Source: Zoogloeaceae bacterium
GTDB lineage: Bacteria; Pseudomonadota; Gammaproteobacteria; Burkholderiales; Rhodocyclaceae
NCBI GenBank assembly: GCA_031278735.1
Contig: JAITJU010000202.1
Span: 1-8,515, forward strand
Length of the DNA: 8,515 nt
Reading direction: 5' to 3'
A program made the position numbers and the translations under genes. Numbering within the stretch: position 1 is the stretch's first letter; each line of letters opens with the position of its first letter. Of this stretch, positions 1-6,201 are shown piece after piece. The notes beneath the pieces are model-generated. The model saw only the letters and a program-made list of their open reading frames with translations. It ran no database searches and was not told the DNA's origin.

Positions 1-74
1 AGACCGGCGGCGGCAAAGGCCAGGAGCCAGAGCAACAGATCAGACCAGAGCAGGACGGGCTGAAAATTCATCAT
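1..74 (-). CDS. Second ABC permease (YejE/DppC-like), N-terminus only
   Basis: Only the first 24 codons are inside the window, starting MMNFQPVLLWSDLLLWLLAF and running on as Ala/Gly. The start ATG (74-72) overlaps the TGA of the upstream permease gene (73-71) in an ATGA arrangement, a usual sign of translational coupling. A hydrophobic first segment right after a short polar N-terminus is what the DppC/YejE type of inner-membrane permease has, and this subunit normally follows the YejB-type gene. The family call rests mainly on this context, because the conserved EAA loop would lie outside the window. A second in-frame ATG at 71-69 could also be used. Confidence 0.7.
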   Translation of the reverse strand, partial: MMNFQPVLLWSDLLLWLLAFAAAG

Positions 75-1051
75 CGGCCAAACTGGATGCGCGGATCAAC
101 CAGCGTGTAGGAAATGTCGGTCAGGATGAGACCGGCGACATAGAGCGCGGAGCCGATGAAAACCATGGCGCGCACGACAGAAAAATCCTGCGCGTTGATG
201 GCGTCTATGGTGTAGCTCCCCAGTCCGGGAACGCCAAAAAAGGATTCCGTGAGCAGGGAACCCATGAACAACAGCGGGATCAAGGCAACGACGCCGGTCA
301 GGATGGGAATCAGGGCGTTTCTGAGCACGTGCCGGAAGAACACGCGGGTTTCCGGCAATCCCTTGGCGCGGGCGGTGCGCACGTAATCCTTGTTGACCTC
401 TTCCAGAAAAAAAGTGCGATACCAGCGGGTCGAGGCGCCTACGCCGCTGACCGCGCCAATGAACACCGGCAGAATGAGGAAGCGCCAGTTGTCCAGTCCT
501 TCGCCGAAGCCGGAAATCGGCACGAGCCGCCAGACTTTGGCGAACAGGTATTGGCCGCCGATGATGTAGAACAGGCTGGAAATGGACATCAACAGCACAC
601 AAATCGCCACGCCCCAGAAATCCAGCGCCGTGGCGCGGAAAAAGGCGAGCGCCAGCGCCAGGCAGATGGCGACGAAGAGCGTCAGGACAAAGGTCGGCGC
701 GGCAATGGCCAGGGACGGCCCCATGCGCGCGGCTATTTCGCGGGTAATGTCGCGCCCGTCCTCGGCGCGTCCAAAATCGCCGATGAACATGCGCGCCGAT
801 TTCTGCACGAAGATGGTGCGGGCGAGTCTGTCCGTTCCCCTGGCGTCGGCGTTCCAGAAAAGCGGCAGGTCATAGCCGCGCTCCGCTTTCCATTTGTTGA
901 TGGCATCCTTCGTTACATGCTTGACGCCCAACTGCATCCGCGCCATGTCGTCCGGCGTGTTGACCATGAAAAAGAGGGCAAAGGTCAGGAGATTGACGCC
1001 AACCAGTATCGGAACAGCATAAAGCAGGCGGCGCAGCAGGTAGGCGAGCAT
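71..1051 (-). CDS. ABC transporter permease, YejB/DppB family
   Basis: Inner-membrane permease of a peptide/oligopeptide-type ABC importer, 326 aa from the ATG at 1051. The start MLAYLLRRLLYAVPILVGV is the typical opening of YejB/DppB proteins, with a first membrane helix at about residues 10-30. A long periplasmic stretch with the family-type GDFGRAEDGRDITREIAARM segment follows. More helices lie at about 118-138, 145-170, 190-206, 248-270 and 295-318. The cytoplasmic EAA-like loop that docks on the ATPase is at about 222-250 (YVRTARAKGLPETRVFFRHV). The frame is open further upstream to a TTG at 1090, but those 13 residues do not look conserved. No Shine-Dalgarno sequence is obvious before the ATG. 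The gene is first in a leftward unit and overlaps the next permease. No solute-binding protein gene precedes it here, so the substrate (peptides in the Yej family) is inferred. Confidence 0.93.
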   Translation of the reverse strand: MLAYLLRRLLYAVPILVGVNLLTFALFFMVNTPDDMARMQLGVKHVTKDAINKWKAERGYDLPLFWNADARGTDRLARTIFVQKSARMFIGDFGRAEDGRDITREIAARMGPSLAIAAPTFVLTLFVAICLALALAFFRATALDFWGVAICVLLMSISSLFYIIGGQYLFAKVWRLVPISGFGEGLDNWRFLILPVFIGAVSGVGASTRWYRTFFLEEVNKDYVRTARAKGLPETRVFFRHVLRNALIPILTGVVALIPLLFMGSLLTESFFGVPGLGSYTIDAINAQDFSVVRAMVFIGSALYVAGLILTDISYTLVDPRIQFGR

Positions 1052-1090
1052 CGGGAATCGGAAGTCGAGGGTCGGGGATGGAATGTGCAA

Positions 1091-1096
1091 ATTTTA
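1091..1096 (-). promoter_or_regulatory. Possible -10 element for the leftward permease operon
   Basis: On the minus strand TAAAAT lies at 1096-1091, 39 bases before the permease ATG. It would start transcription near 1084. I find no good -35 at 16-18 bases spacing (nearest are TATCCT and TCCTGA), so this is a weak candidate that rests on position. Confidence 0.28.
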
Positions 1097-1128
1097 CTGT
1101 GTTGCCGGTTTTTCAGGATAGGGATATT

Positions 1129-1143
1129 TGACGCGAGGCGTCA
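1129..1143. repeat. 15-base palindrome, possible operator
   Basis: TGACGC-GAG-GCGTCA is a perfect 6-base inverted repeat around a 3-base centre. It sits between the leftward permease operon and the rightward B12 riboswitch, about 35 bases upstream of the candidate -10 of the permease. A dimeric repressor or activator could bind it, but no regulator gene is near and a chance occurrence is possible. The rest of 1097-1290 shows no gene. Confidence 0.3.
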
Positions 1144-1300
1144 TCGGGAGCGAATCGCGATTACGGTGGCCGGTTTTCAGCGTCGATGGTTGTCGGCCTT
1201 CGGCGCGGCGCTGGCCGCAAGGGAGCGGACGGCGATTGTCACGTCCGGTTCGCCGAATGATTGCCCGGCGCGCGCCTTTTTCCCCGGCGAACGGTTTTAT

Positions 1301-1309
1301 TGCTATACT
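1301..1309 (+). promoter_or_regulatory. Extended -10 promoter of the B12 riboswitch transcript
   Basis: TGCTATACT at 1301-1309 is an extended -10 (TG, one base, TATACT). No convincing -35 lies 16-18 bases upstream, which fits promoters that rely on the TG extension. The predicted transcription start is near 1316, only a few bases before the first conserved riboswitch block, so the transcript would begin with the aptamer. Confidence 0.65.
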
Positions 1310-1316
1310 GCGCCCG

Positions 1317-1513
1317 TTTTCAGGTGCTGCCCATCGGTTCCTCCGCGGGCAGTGAAACGGGAAAGCGGTGCGCGTCCCCCAGGACGCAATGCCGCTGCTG
1401 CCCCCGCAACGGTAGGCGAGTGCGGCGTTACTGGAATGCCACTGGGTTTTTGCCCGGGAAGGCGGTAACGCAAGGATTTTCCTGACTCGCAAGCCCGGAG
1501 ACCGGCCTGTCGA
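1317..1513 (+). promoter_or_regulatory. Cobalamin (B12) riboswitch aptamer
   Basis: All conserved blocks of the cobalamin riboswitch appear in order: AGGTGCTGCCC (1322-1332), AGTGAAACGGGAA (1351-1363), GCTGCCCCCGCAACGGTA (1397-1414), CCACTGGG (1439-1446), CCCGGGAAGGCGG (1453-1465) and the B12-box region AAGCCCGGAGACCGGCC (1491-1507). It lies about 145 bases upstream of btuB on the same strand. In this family adenosyl- or hydroxo-/methyl-cobalamin binding in the leader reduces expression of the downstream gene, in Gram-negatives usually by blocking translation. The ligand subtype cannot be decided by eye. Confidence 0.97.
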
Positions 1514-1657
1514 CACGTAACGGATGCGTTGCGGCGGCATTGCCGGAAATCTTTCCGCGTTTCCTTGCCTGGAATCGGTTTCCTGCCGTTTTTCCGCCAA
1601 CGCTTCCCTTTTCATTGTTTTCGGTCTGCGGGGTCGCAGACGAGAAAGGAAAGCATC
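1514..1657 (+). promoter_or_regulatory. Riboswitch expression platform and btuB leader
   Basis: This is the untranslated stretch between aptamer and btuB start. CGTAACG (1516-1522) pairs with CGTTGCG (1527-1533) around a GATG loop, a candidate for the P13-type hairpin. TTTCCTT (1560-1566) is exactly complementary to AAGGAAA (1646-1652) in the btuB ribosome binding site, and CTTTCC (1551-1556) can pair with GGAAAG (1648-1653). A 7-bp hairpin, GTCTGCG/CGCAGAC with loop GGGT (1624-1641), ends just before the ribosome binding site. There is no hairpin with a T-tract, so translational control is more likely than premature termination. The pairing model is inferred. Confidence 0.55.
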
Positions 1658-3610
1658 ATGTCATCACTATCCCGAAGCGCCCGACAGGGGCGTCGATTTC
1701 CCATTTCCTTTTTGGCGGCATCGCTCATGCCGCTTTCCGCCTTCTCCCAGGCGTCGCCCCCGTCATCCGGCGTGGAAAGCAATCCGTCCCCCATCATCGT
1801 CACCGCCACGCGCCTGCCCATGCGCGTTTCGGAAGTGCTTGCCGACGTGACCATCATCGACCGGGAAGAAATCGAAAAGAGCGGACAGGACACGATTACC
1901 GAACTGCTCGCCCGGCAATCCGGCGTACAGGCGGCAACCAGCGGCGGGCCGGGCACGCAGACGAGTTTTTTTGTGCGCGGCGCGAACAATTCCCAGACCA
2001 AGGTCATTGTCGACGGCATTGCCGTCAATGCCGCCAACGGTGATTCGCCCTTGCGTTTTCTCTCGCTGGACAGCGTGGAGCGCGTCGAAATCCTGCGCGG
2101 CCCGGCGTCCGCGCTCTATGGCGCGGACGCCATTGGCGGCGTCATCCACATCATCACCCGGCGCGGAAAACCGGGGCTTGCCGCCGACGGCTTCATCGGC
2201 TACGGCAGTCATGACGCGCAAAAGGCCGCCGCCGGGCTTTCCGGCGGCAACGAACACTGGCGTTTTCGGGTGGAGGGCAACCATTACCAGAGCGACGGAT
2301 TTTCCGCGCAACGCAACGCCAGGAACAAGGACGCCGATGACGACGCCTACCGCAACGTCGGCGGCGCGGCTTCGCTTGCCTTTCTGCCCGTTCAGGGACA
2401 TGAAGTCGGCCTGATTTACCGCCGTAACGAGGGGCTGGTGAATTACGACAGCGGCAATACGCCGCCGGACGGCCATTACGATACCCGCAACCGTTTTGAA
2501 ACCGAGCAATGGCAGCTCTACAGCAAAAACCGCTGGCTGGAAAACTGGGAGAGCACGCTGCGTTACGGGGAAAGCGAAAACGACTACAGGGATTACAGTT
2601 GGAACGCCTGGGGGTCTCCTCCCGCCGAATCCATCAGCAAAACGCATACCCGCAACAGCCAGGTTTCCTGGCAGAATGACCTCACGCTGCCGCTGGGCAA
2701 GGCGATTGCGGCAGTGGAAAAAGAAAGGCAGCGCATCGGGCCGCGTCATGCCGACGGCACGGATCAGTACCCCGACCACGCGCCGGAAATCCGCAACACC
2801 TCTTTTCTCGTCGGCTGGACGGCGCATGCGGACAGGCACAGCTGGCAGGTAAACGCGCGGCATGACAAGCATTCCGAATTCGGCGGCAAGAGCACTTACG
2901 GCACGGCCTATGGTCATCAACTGACGGAGGCGCTGCGCGCGCGCGTCAGCTACGGCACAGCCTTTCGCGCGCCTTCCGTCATCGACTTGTACCGTCCCGC
3001 CTGGGGCGGCAACCCCGATCTTGAGCCGGAGGAAGCGAAAAACGGCGAGGTCGGCCTCGTCTGGGAGCAAGGCGCGCATCGGGCATCGGCAACCTATTAC
3101 CACAACCGCGTCAAGAACCTGATCGTGTACACTTGCGACGCGATGTGGCATTGCCGGAACGAAAACGTCAACAAGGCGCTGCTGGAAGGGGTGACGCTTG
3201 CCTACGCCGGGCAATTCGGCGCCTGGAGCCTCACCGCCAGCTACGACTGGCTGAACGCCGAAAACCAGAGCAAGGACGCGGCGGGCGTCGGCTATGAAAA
3301 CCTGGCGCGCCGGGCGCGCAACAAGGCCAGCATCGCGCTCACGCATGTCTGGGGGGGGGGGCTGGAGAGCGGCGTGGAAGTCATCGGCGCGGGACGCCGC
3401 TATGACGGCAATTACCTGAAGAACGCCGCCAGCAAGGAAGAAATGGGCGGCTACGCGCTCGCCAATCTGACGGCGCGCTATGCCCTGACCAGGGAAATCA
3501 GCCTGGAAGCGCGCCTGAACAACATTTTCGACAAGAAATACGAAACCGTCCGAAACTACGGCACGGACGGCTTCAACGCCTTCATCGGCCTGCGCTACAG
3601 CCCGCGATGA
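1658..3610 (+). CDS. btuB: TonB-dependent vitamin B12 outer-membrane receptor BtuB
   Basis: Outer-membrane receptor of 650 aa that takes up cobalamin using TonB/ExbBD energy. The ATG at 1658 is preceded by AAAGGAAAG at 7 bases spacing; the frame is open further upstream but that part is riboswitch leader. Residues 1-32 form a signal peptide (cut likely after SQA). A TonB box PIIVTATR lies at 45-52. The plug domain is at about 55-170 with VRGANNSQTKVIVDGI, SVERVEILRGPASALYGADA and IGGVIHIITRRG. The beta-barrel fills about 180-650, with FRAPSVIDLYRP and LNNIFDKKYETVRNYG near the end. The last residues are GLRYSPR, so the protein does not end on the usual aromatic residue. A run of 11 G (3351-3361) encodes W565-G568 and may be a slippage site. 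The riboswitch upstream supports B12 as substrate over iron siderophores. The absence of btuC/btuD nearby is notable. Confidence 0.95.
   Translation: MSSLSRSARQGRRFPISFLAASLMPLSAFSQASPPSSGVESNPSPIIVTATRLPMRVSEVLADVTIIDREEIEKSGQDTITELLARQSGVQAATSGGPGTQTSFFVRGANNSQTKVIVDGIAVNAANGDSPLRFLSLDSVERVEILRGPASALYGADAIGGVIHIITRRGKPGLAADGFIGYGSHDAQKAAAGLSGGNEHWRFRVEGNHYQSDGFSAQRNARNKDADDDAYRNVGGAASLAFLPVQGHEVGLIYRRNEGLVNYDSGNTPPDGHYDTRNRFETEQWQLYSKNRWLENWESTLRYGESENDYRDYSWNAWGSPPAESISKTHTRNSQVSWQNDLTLPLGKAIAAVEKERQRIGPRHADGTDQYPDHAPEIRNTSFLVGWTAHADRHSWQVNARHDKHSEFGGKSTYGTAYGHQLTEALRARVSYGTAFRAPSVIDLYRPAWGGNPDLEPEEAKNGEVGLVWEQGAHRASATYYHNRVKNLIVYTCDAMWHCRNENVNKALLEGVTLAYAGQFGAWSLTASYDWLNAENQSKDAAGVGYENLARRARNKASIALTHVWGGGLESGVEVIGAGRRYDGNYLKNAASKEEMGGYALANLTARYALTREISLEARLNNIFDKKYETVRNYGTDGFNAFIGLRYSPR
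3351..3361 (+). repeat. G11 homopolymer in btuB, candidate phase-variation tract
   Basis: Eleven consecutive G on the coding strand span codons 565-568 of btuB. With 11 the frame is open to the end. With 10, translation would reach TGA at 3417-3419; with 12, TGA at 3403-3405. Either change removes about the last 80 residues, several C-terminal barrel strands. No other homopolymer in the window is as long (next are A7/T7 runs). Confidence 0.9.
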
Positions 3611-3617
3611 GCCAAAC

Positions 3618-3643
3618 CCCAATCGGCGCGACCCCCGATTGGG
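3618..3643 (+). terminator. Hairpin between btuB and btuF, possible weak terminator
   Basis: CCCAATCGG (3618-3626) and CCGATTGGG (3635-3643) form a perfect 9-bp stem with an 8-base loop, starting 8 bases after the btuB stop. No T-tract follows (AAGGCGAA), so it is not a canonical intrinsic terminator. It could lower read-through into btuF or protect the 3' end of the btuB mRNA. Confidence 0.5.
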
Positions 3644-3743
3644 AAGGCGAATCTTGCGCGCGTCAGGGATGTCGGGGATTTCCTGAAAGGCAAAACAAGG
3701 GTATTTTGTCGCCTTGATGAATCAAGGGGGAGAGAAGAAAACC

Positions 3744-4562
3744 ATGACGCGCCGCTCCTGTTTCGCCTGCGCGCTGGCGCTGGTTGGCGCGCTGTGCGTG
3801 ACGCCCGCCGCCCGCGCCGACGATTGTCCGCGCATCGTCAGCCAGTCGCCCTATCTGACGCGAGCGCTGGAATGGCTGGGGCGTGGCGGCTGCATCGTCG
3901 GCGTTTCCCGCTACGACCGGGAAGAACTCGCCTTGCCGCGCACGGGCGGCATACTCGACCCGGACGCCGAAGCCATCGCCGCGCTTTCTCCGGATTTGTT
4001 CGTCACCTCCAACTGGGCGGACGCCGAACGCATGGAAAGGATCACGCCTTCCGGCGCGCGGCTTTTGCGCCTCGACGGCTTTTCCTCGCTCGCGGATGTC
4101 GAAAACATGCTCGCGACCCTGGCCAAAGCCAGCCGCGCCAAAAACGCCGCCGCGCGCGTTGCCGCTTTCGGCAAGGCCTGGCGCGCCGCCGCCCGAAAAC
4201 TCGCGGCGCGCAACAAGGGCAAGCGTGTGCTCGTGCTTTCCAGTTGCATGGGGAATCCCTATTCATTTGGCCGCGGACATCTCGTGGGCGACCTTTTCAC
4301 GCAAGCCGGTTTTGAAGTCGTGGAAAACGCTCCTAAAATCCGTCACGCCGACATCGAGACCCTGATTGCCGAAGGCAGGCCGGAAATCGTGGTCGCGCTG
4401 GGCAGCCAGTCCGCCGAATCCTGCCGCGCGATTGCGCCCGATCCCGGCTTCAATGTCGTCGGCCTTGACGCCGCCCACTTCATCCATCCCGGCCCCGGCC
4501 TGCTGGAAGCCTATGCGGAAATGCTGGAGGTTTTCGGCGAGGAGAGCGCCGGGGCGCCATGA
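3744..4562 (+). CDS. btuF: Periplasmic B12-binding protein, BtuF-like
   Basis: Helical-backbone (TroA/PF01497-type) periplasmic substrate-binding protein, 272 aa, close to the length of E. coli BtuF. The chosen ATG at 3744 follows GGGGGAGAG at about 9 bases; an upstream ATG at 3717 would only add residues before the signal peptide. The signal peptide is residues 1-25, cut likely after ARA. The mature part opens CPRIVSQSPYLTRALEWLG and then has GCIVGVSRYD, DPDAEAIAALSPDLFVTSNW and ARLLRLDGF, the lobe-1 pattern of the family. The second lobe has KRVLVLSSCMGNPYSFGRGH, VGDLFTQAGFEVVENAP and GRPEIVVALG. Members of this fold also bind heme or siderophores. B12 is inferred from btuB and the riboswitch upstream. 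Its ABC partners BtuC and BtuD are not encoded in the window. The gene starts 133 bases after btuB; the next gene follows by 53 bases. Confidence 0.85.
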   Translation: MTRRSCFACALALVGALCVTPAARADDCPRIVSQSPYLTRALEWLGRGGCIVGVSRYDREELALPRTGGILDPDAEAIAALSPDLFVTSNWADAERMERITPSGARLLRLDGFSSLADVENMLATLAKASRAKNAAARVAAFGKAWRAAARKLAARNKGKRVLVLSSCMGNPYSFGRGHLVGDLFTQAGFEVVENAPKIRHADIETLIAEGRPEIVVALGSQSAESCRAIAPDPGFNVVGLDAAHFIHPGPGLLEAYAEMLEVFGEESAGAP

Positions 4563-4615
4563 CCGCCAGCTTTGCGGGGCGCGAAATCTTTGTTCATCAC
4601 ACACGAGGAAAAGTC

Positions 4616-5296
4616 ATGAAAAACCCTGTTTCCATGAATGTCGCGCCCGCGCTGGACAAATACACCGCAGGCCCGCTCGCCGATCTCTGGAAGCGCCCCG
4701 ATCTGCCGCTGCGCGACCGCTGTCTCATCACGCTGGCGGCGCTGATTGCCAAAAATCAGCATATCGGCCTGCCCTCCTATCTCAACATGGCGCTGGAAAA
4801 CGGCGTCAAGCCCGGTGAAATTTCCGAGACGATCACGCACCTCGCTTTTTACACGGGCTGGACAAACGCCATGAGCGCCATTGCGGCGGCGCGGGAAGCA
4901 TTCGCGCGGCACGGCGTCAGCCCCGAACAGATTCCCGCCGCTTCGCAGCCGCCCCTGCCCCTCGATGAAGCCGCCGAAAACAGGCGCGCCAAAAATTTCA
5001 GCCGCCAGTTCGGCCAGATCGCGCCCTGCCTGACCCGCTACACCAGCAACGTGATTTTTCGCGATCTCTGGCGGCGGCCCGGCCTGTCGCCCCGGGATCG
5101 CAGCCTGATCAGCCTGTCCGCTCTCATCGCCAACGGCCAGAACGCGCAACTGCCTTTCCACTTTGAACGCGCGCTGCACAATGGTCTGAGCGGCGCGCAA
5201 ATCGCGGAAAGCATCACCCATCTCGCTTTCTATGTCGGCTGGCCCAATGCCCTTTCCGCCCTGCCCATCCTGAAACAGGCGCTGGAGACGCCATGA
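4616..5296 (+). CDS. Tandem-domain carboxymuconolactone decarboxylase (CMD) family protein
   Basis: A 226-aa protein without signal peptide, so presumably cytoplasmic, made of two similar CMD domains at about 13-95 and 138-222. The parallels are LADLWKRPDLPLRDRCLITL / FRDLWRRPGLSPRDRSLISL, AALIAKNQ / SALIANGQ, LPSYLNMALENG / LPFHFERALHNG and ITHLAFYTGWTNAMSA / ITHLAFYVGWPNALSA. A polar, proline-containing linker lies at about 100-135. Neither domain has the CxxC of AhpD-type peroxidases, so a thiol-based antioxidant role is unlikely and the protein is closer to the PcaC-like branch. Its reaction is unknown. The ATG at 4616 follows GAGGAA at 5 bases. An in-frame ATG at 4559 overlaps the btuF stop and would add 19 residues that do not resemble the domain. 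The stop overlaps the nadC start, which implies coupled translation with an NAD-synthesis gene. Confidence 0.88.
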   Translation: MKNPVSMNVAPALDKYTAGPLADLWKRPDLPLRDRCLITLAALIAKNQHIGLPSYLNMALENGVKPGEISETITHLAFYTGWTNAMSAIAAAREAFARHGVSPEQIPAASQPPLPLDEAAENRRAKNFSRQFGQIAPCLTRYTSNVIFRDLWRRPGLSPRDRSLISLSALIANGQNAQLPFHFERALHNGLSGAQIAESITHLAFYVGWPNALSALPILKQALETP

Positions 5297-6201
5297 TCGA
5301 CCCGCTCCTGAAGGAAGAAATCACCGCCAACGCGCGCCGCGCGCTGGCGGAAGATATCGGCGCAGGCGATCTGTCGGCGGAACTTGTCCCCGCCGGGCTA
5401 ACCATCAAGGCCAGGGTCATGGCGCGGACGAGCGGCATCCTCTGCGGCCAGGCATGGTTCGACGAATGCTTCGCCCAACTGGACAGGGACGGCGCAACGC
5501 CGACGCGCATCGTCTGGCAGGCGGAAGAAGGCGCAAGCCTTGCGCCTGGACAGACGCTGTGCGAACTGGAAGGCGCTGCGCGCGCGCTGTTGAGCGGCGA
5601 GCGCAGCGCGCTCAATTTTTTGCAGATGCTCTCCGGCGTCGCCAGCAAGACCCGCCAATGCGTCAATACCGTCGCCGACACGCGCGCGCGGATTGTCGAT
5701 ACCCGCAAAACCCTGCCGGGACTGCGCCTGGCGCAAAAATACGCCGTGCGCACGGGCGGCGGCGGCAATCATCGCCTTGCCCTCTGGGACGCCATCCTGA
5801 TCAAGGAAAATCACATCCTGGCCGCGGGCGGCATTCGCGCCGCCCTCCATGCGGCCTTGCAAATCGCGCAAAAAAACCCGCGCTGCCGCTTCGTGCAGAT
5901 CGAAGTGGAAAATCTGGCGGAAATGGAAGCCGCGCTGGCCGCGGGCGCAACCATGCTGCTGCTGGATAACTTCGATCTTCCCGCGCTTGCCCGCGCCGTT
6001 CAGCTCAATCGGGGACGCGCCGTCCTGGAAGCCTCCGGCGGCCTTACCCTGGCCGATCTGCGCGCCGTCGCCGCAACCGGGATAGACCGCATCTCCATCG
6101 GCGCGCTCACCAAGGATGTGCAGGCCTTCGATCTATCCCTGCTTTTCCTCGCGGACTGCGGCGGGCAGGGCACTTCCCGAATCCCGGCGGCGCGTCTCTA
6201 A
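5293..6201 (+). CDS. nadC: Nicotinate-nucleotide pyrophosphorylase (quinolinate phosphoribosyltransferase)
   Basis: Converts quinolinate and PRPP to nicotinate mononucleotide, CO2 and diphosphate in de novo NAD synthesis (cytoplasm). The 302-aa product has the family motifs in order: ALAEDIGAGDLSAE (17-30), GERSALNFLQMLSGVAS (102-118), DTRKTLPGLR (136-145), KYAVRTGGGGNHRLALWDAI (149-168), LIKENH (169-174), IEVENLAE (203-210), LLLDNF (222-227), EASGGL (246-251) and ISIGALT (267-273). Likely substrate-binding residues are R138, K139, H160, R161, K171, E204 and D225, by comparison with known NadC enzymes. Its ATG overlaps the stop of the CMD gene by four bases (ATGA). The normal end of the family, DLS..F, is at 280-285; here 17 more residues follow, lying almost wholly in the region that overlaps rnhA on the other strand. 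Confidence 0.97.
   Translation: MIDPLLKEEITANARRALAEDIGAGDLSAELVPAGLTIKARVMARTSGILCGQAWFDECFAQLDRDGATPTRIVWQAEEGASLAPGQTLCELEGAARALLSGERSALNFLQMLSGVASKTRQCVNTVADTRARIVDTRKTLPGLRLAQKYAVRTGGGGNHRLALWDAILIKENHILAAGGIRAALHAALQIAQKNPRCRFVQIEVENLAEMEAALAAGATMLLLDNFDLPALARAVQLNRGRAVLEASGGLTLADLRAVAATGIDRISIGALTKDVQAFDLSLLFLADCGGQGTSRIPAARL

Noticed and set aside
329..1468. Long plus-strand open frame of 379 codons
   Set aside because: It is antisense to the well-supported ABC permease, continues through the riboswitch, and its translation is polar and matches no family.
1094..1615. Minus-strand open frame of 173 codons opposite the riboswitch
   Set aside because: It covers the complement of a clear cobalamin riboswitch and has no recognisable domain or ribosome binding site.
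1763..3622. Minus-strand open frame of 619 codons opposite btuB
   Set aside because: Antisense shadow of btuB in GC-rich DNA; Val/Ala/Arg-rich translation with no motifs, while the plus strand has every BtuB hallmark.
3687..3715. Imperfect inverted repeat (AAGGCAAAA with TTTTG-TCG-CCTT) before btuF as an operator
   Set aside because: It needs a 3-base bulge and has few GC pairs; too weak to support a claim.
4616..5296. AhpD-like alkylhydroperoxidase role for the CMD protein
   Set aside because: Neither domain has the CxxC motif needed for that activity.
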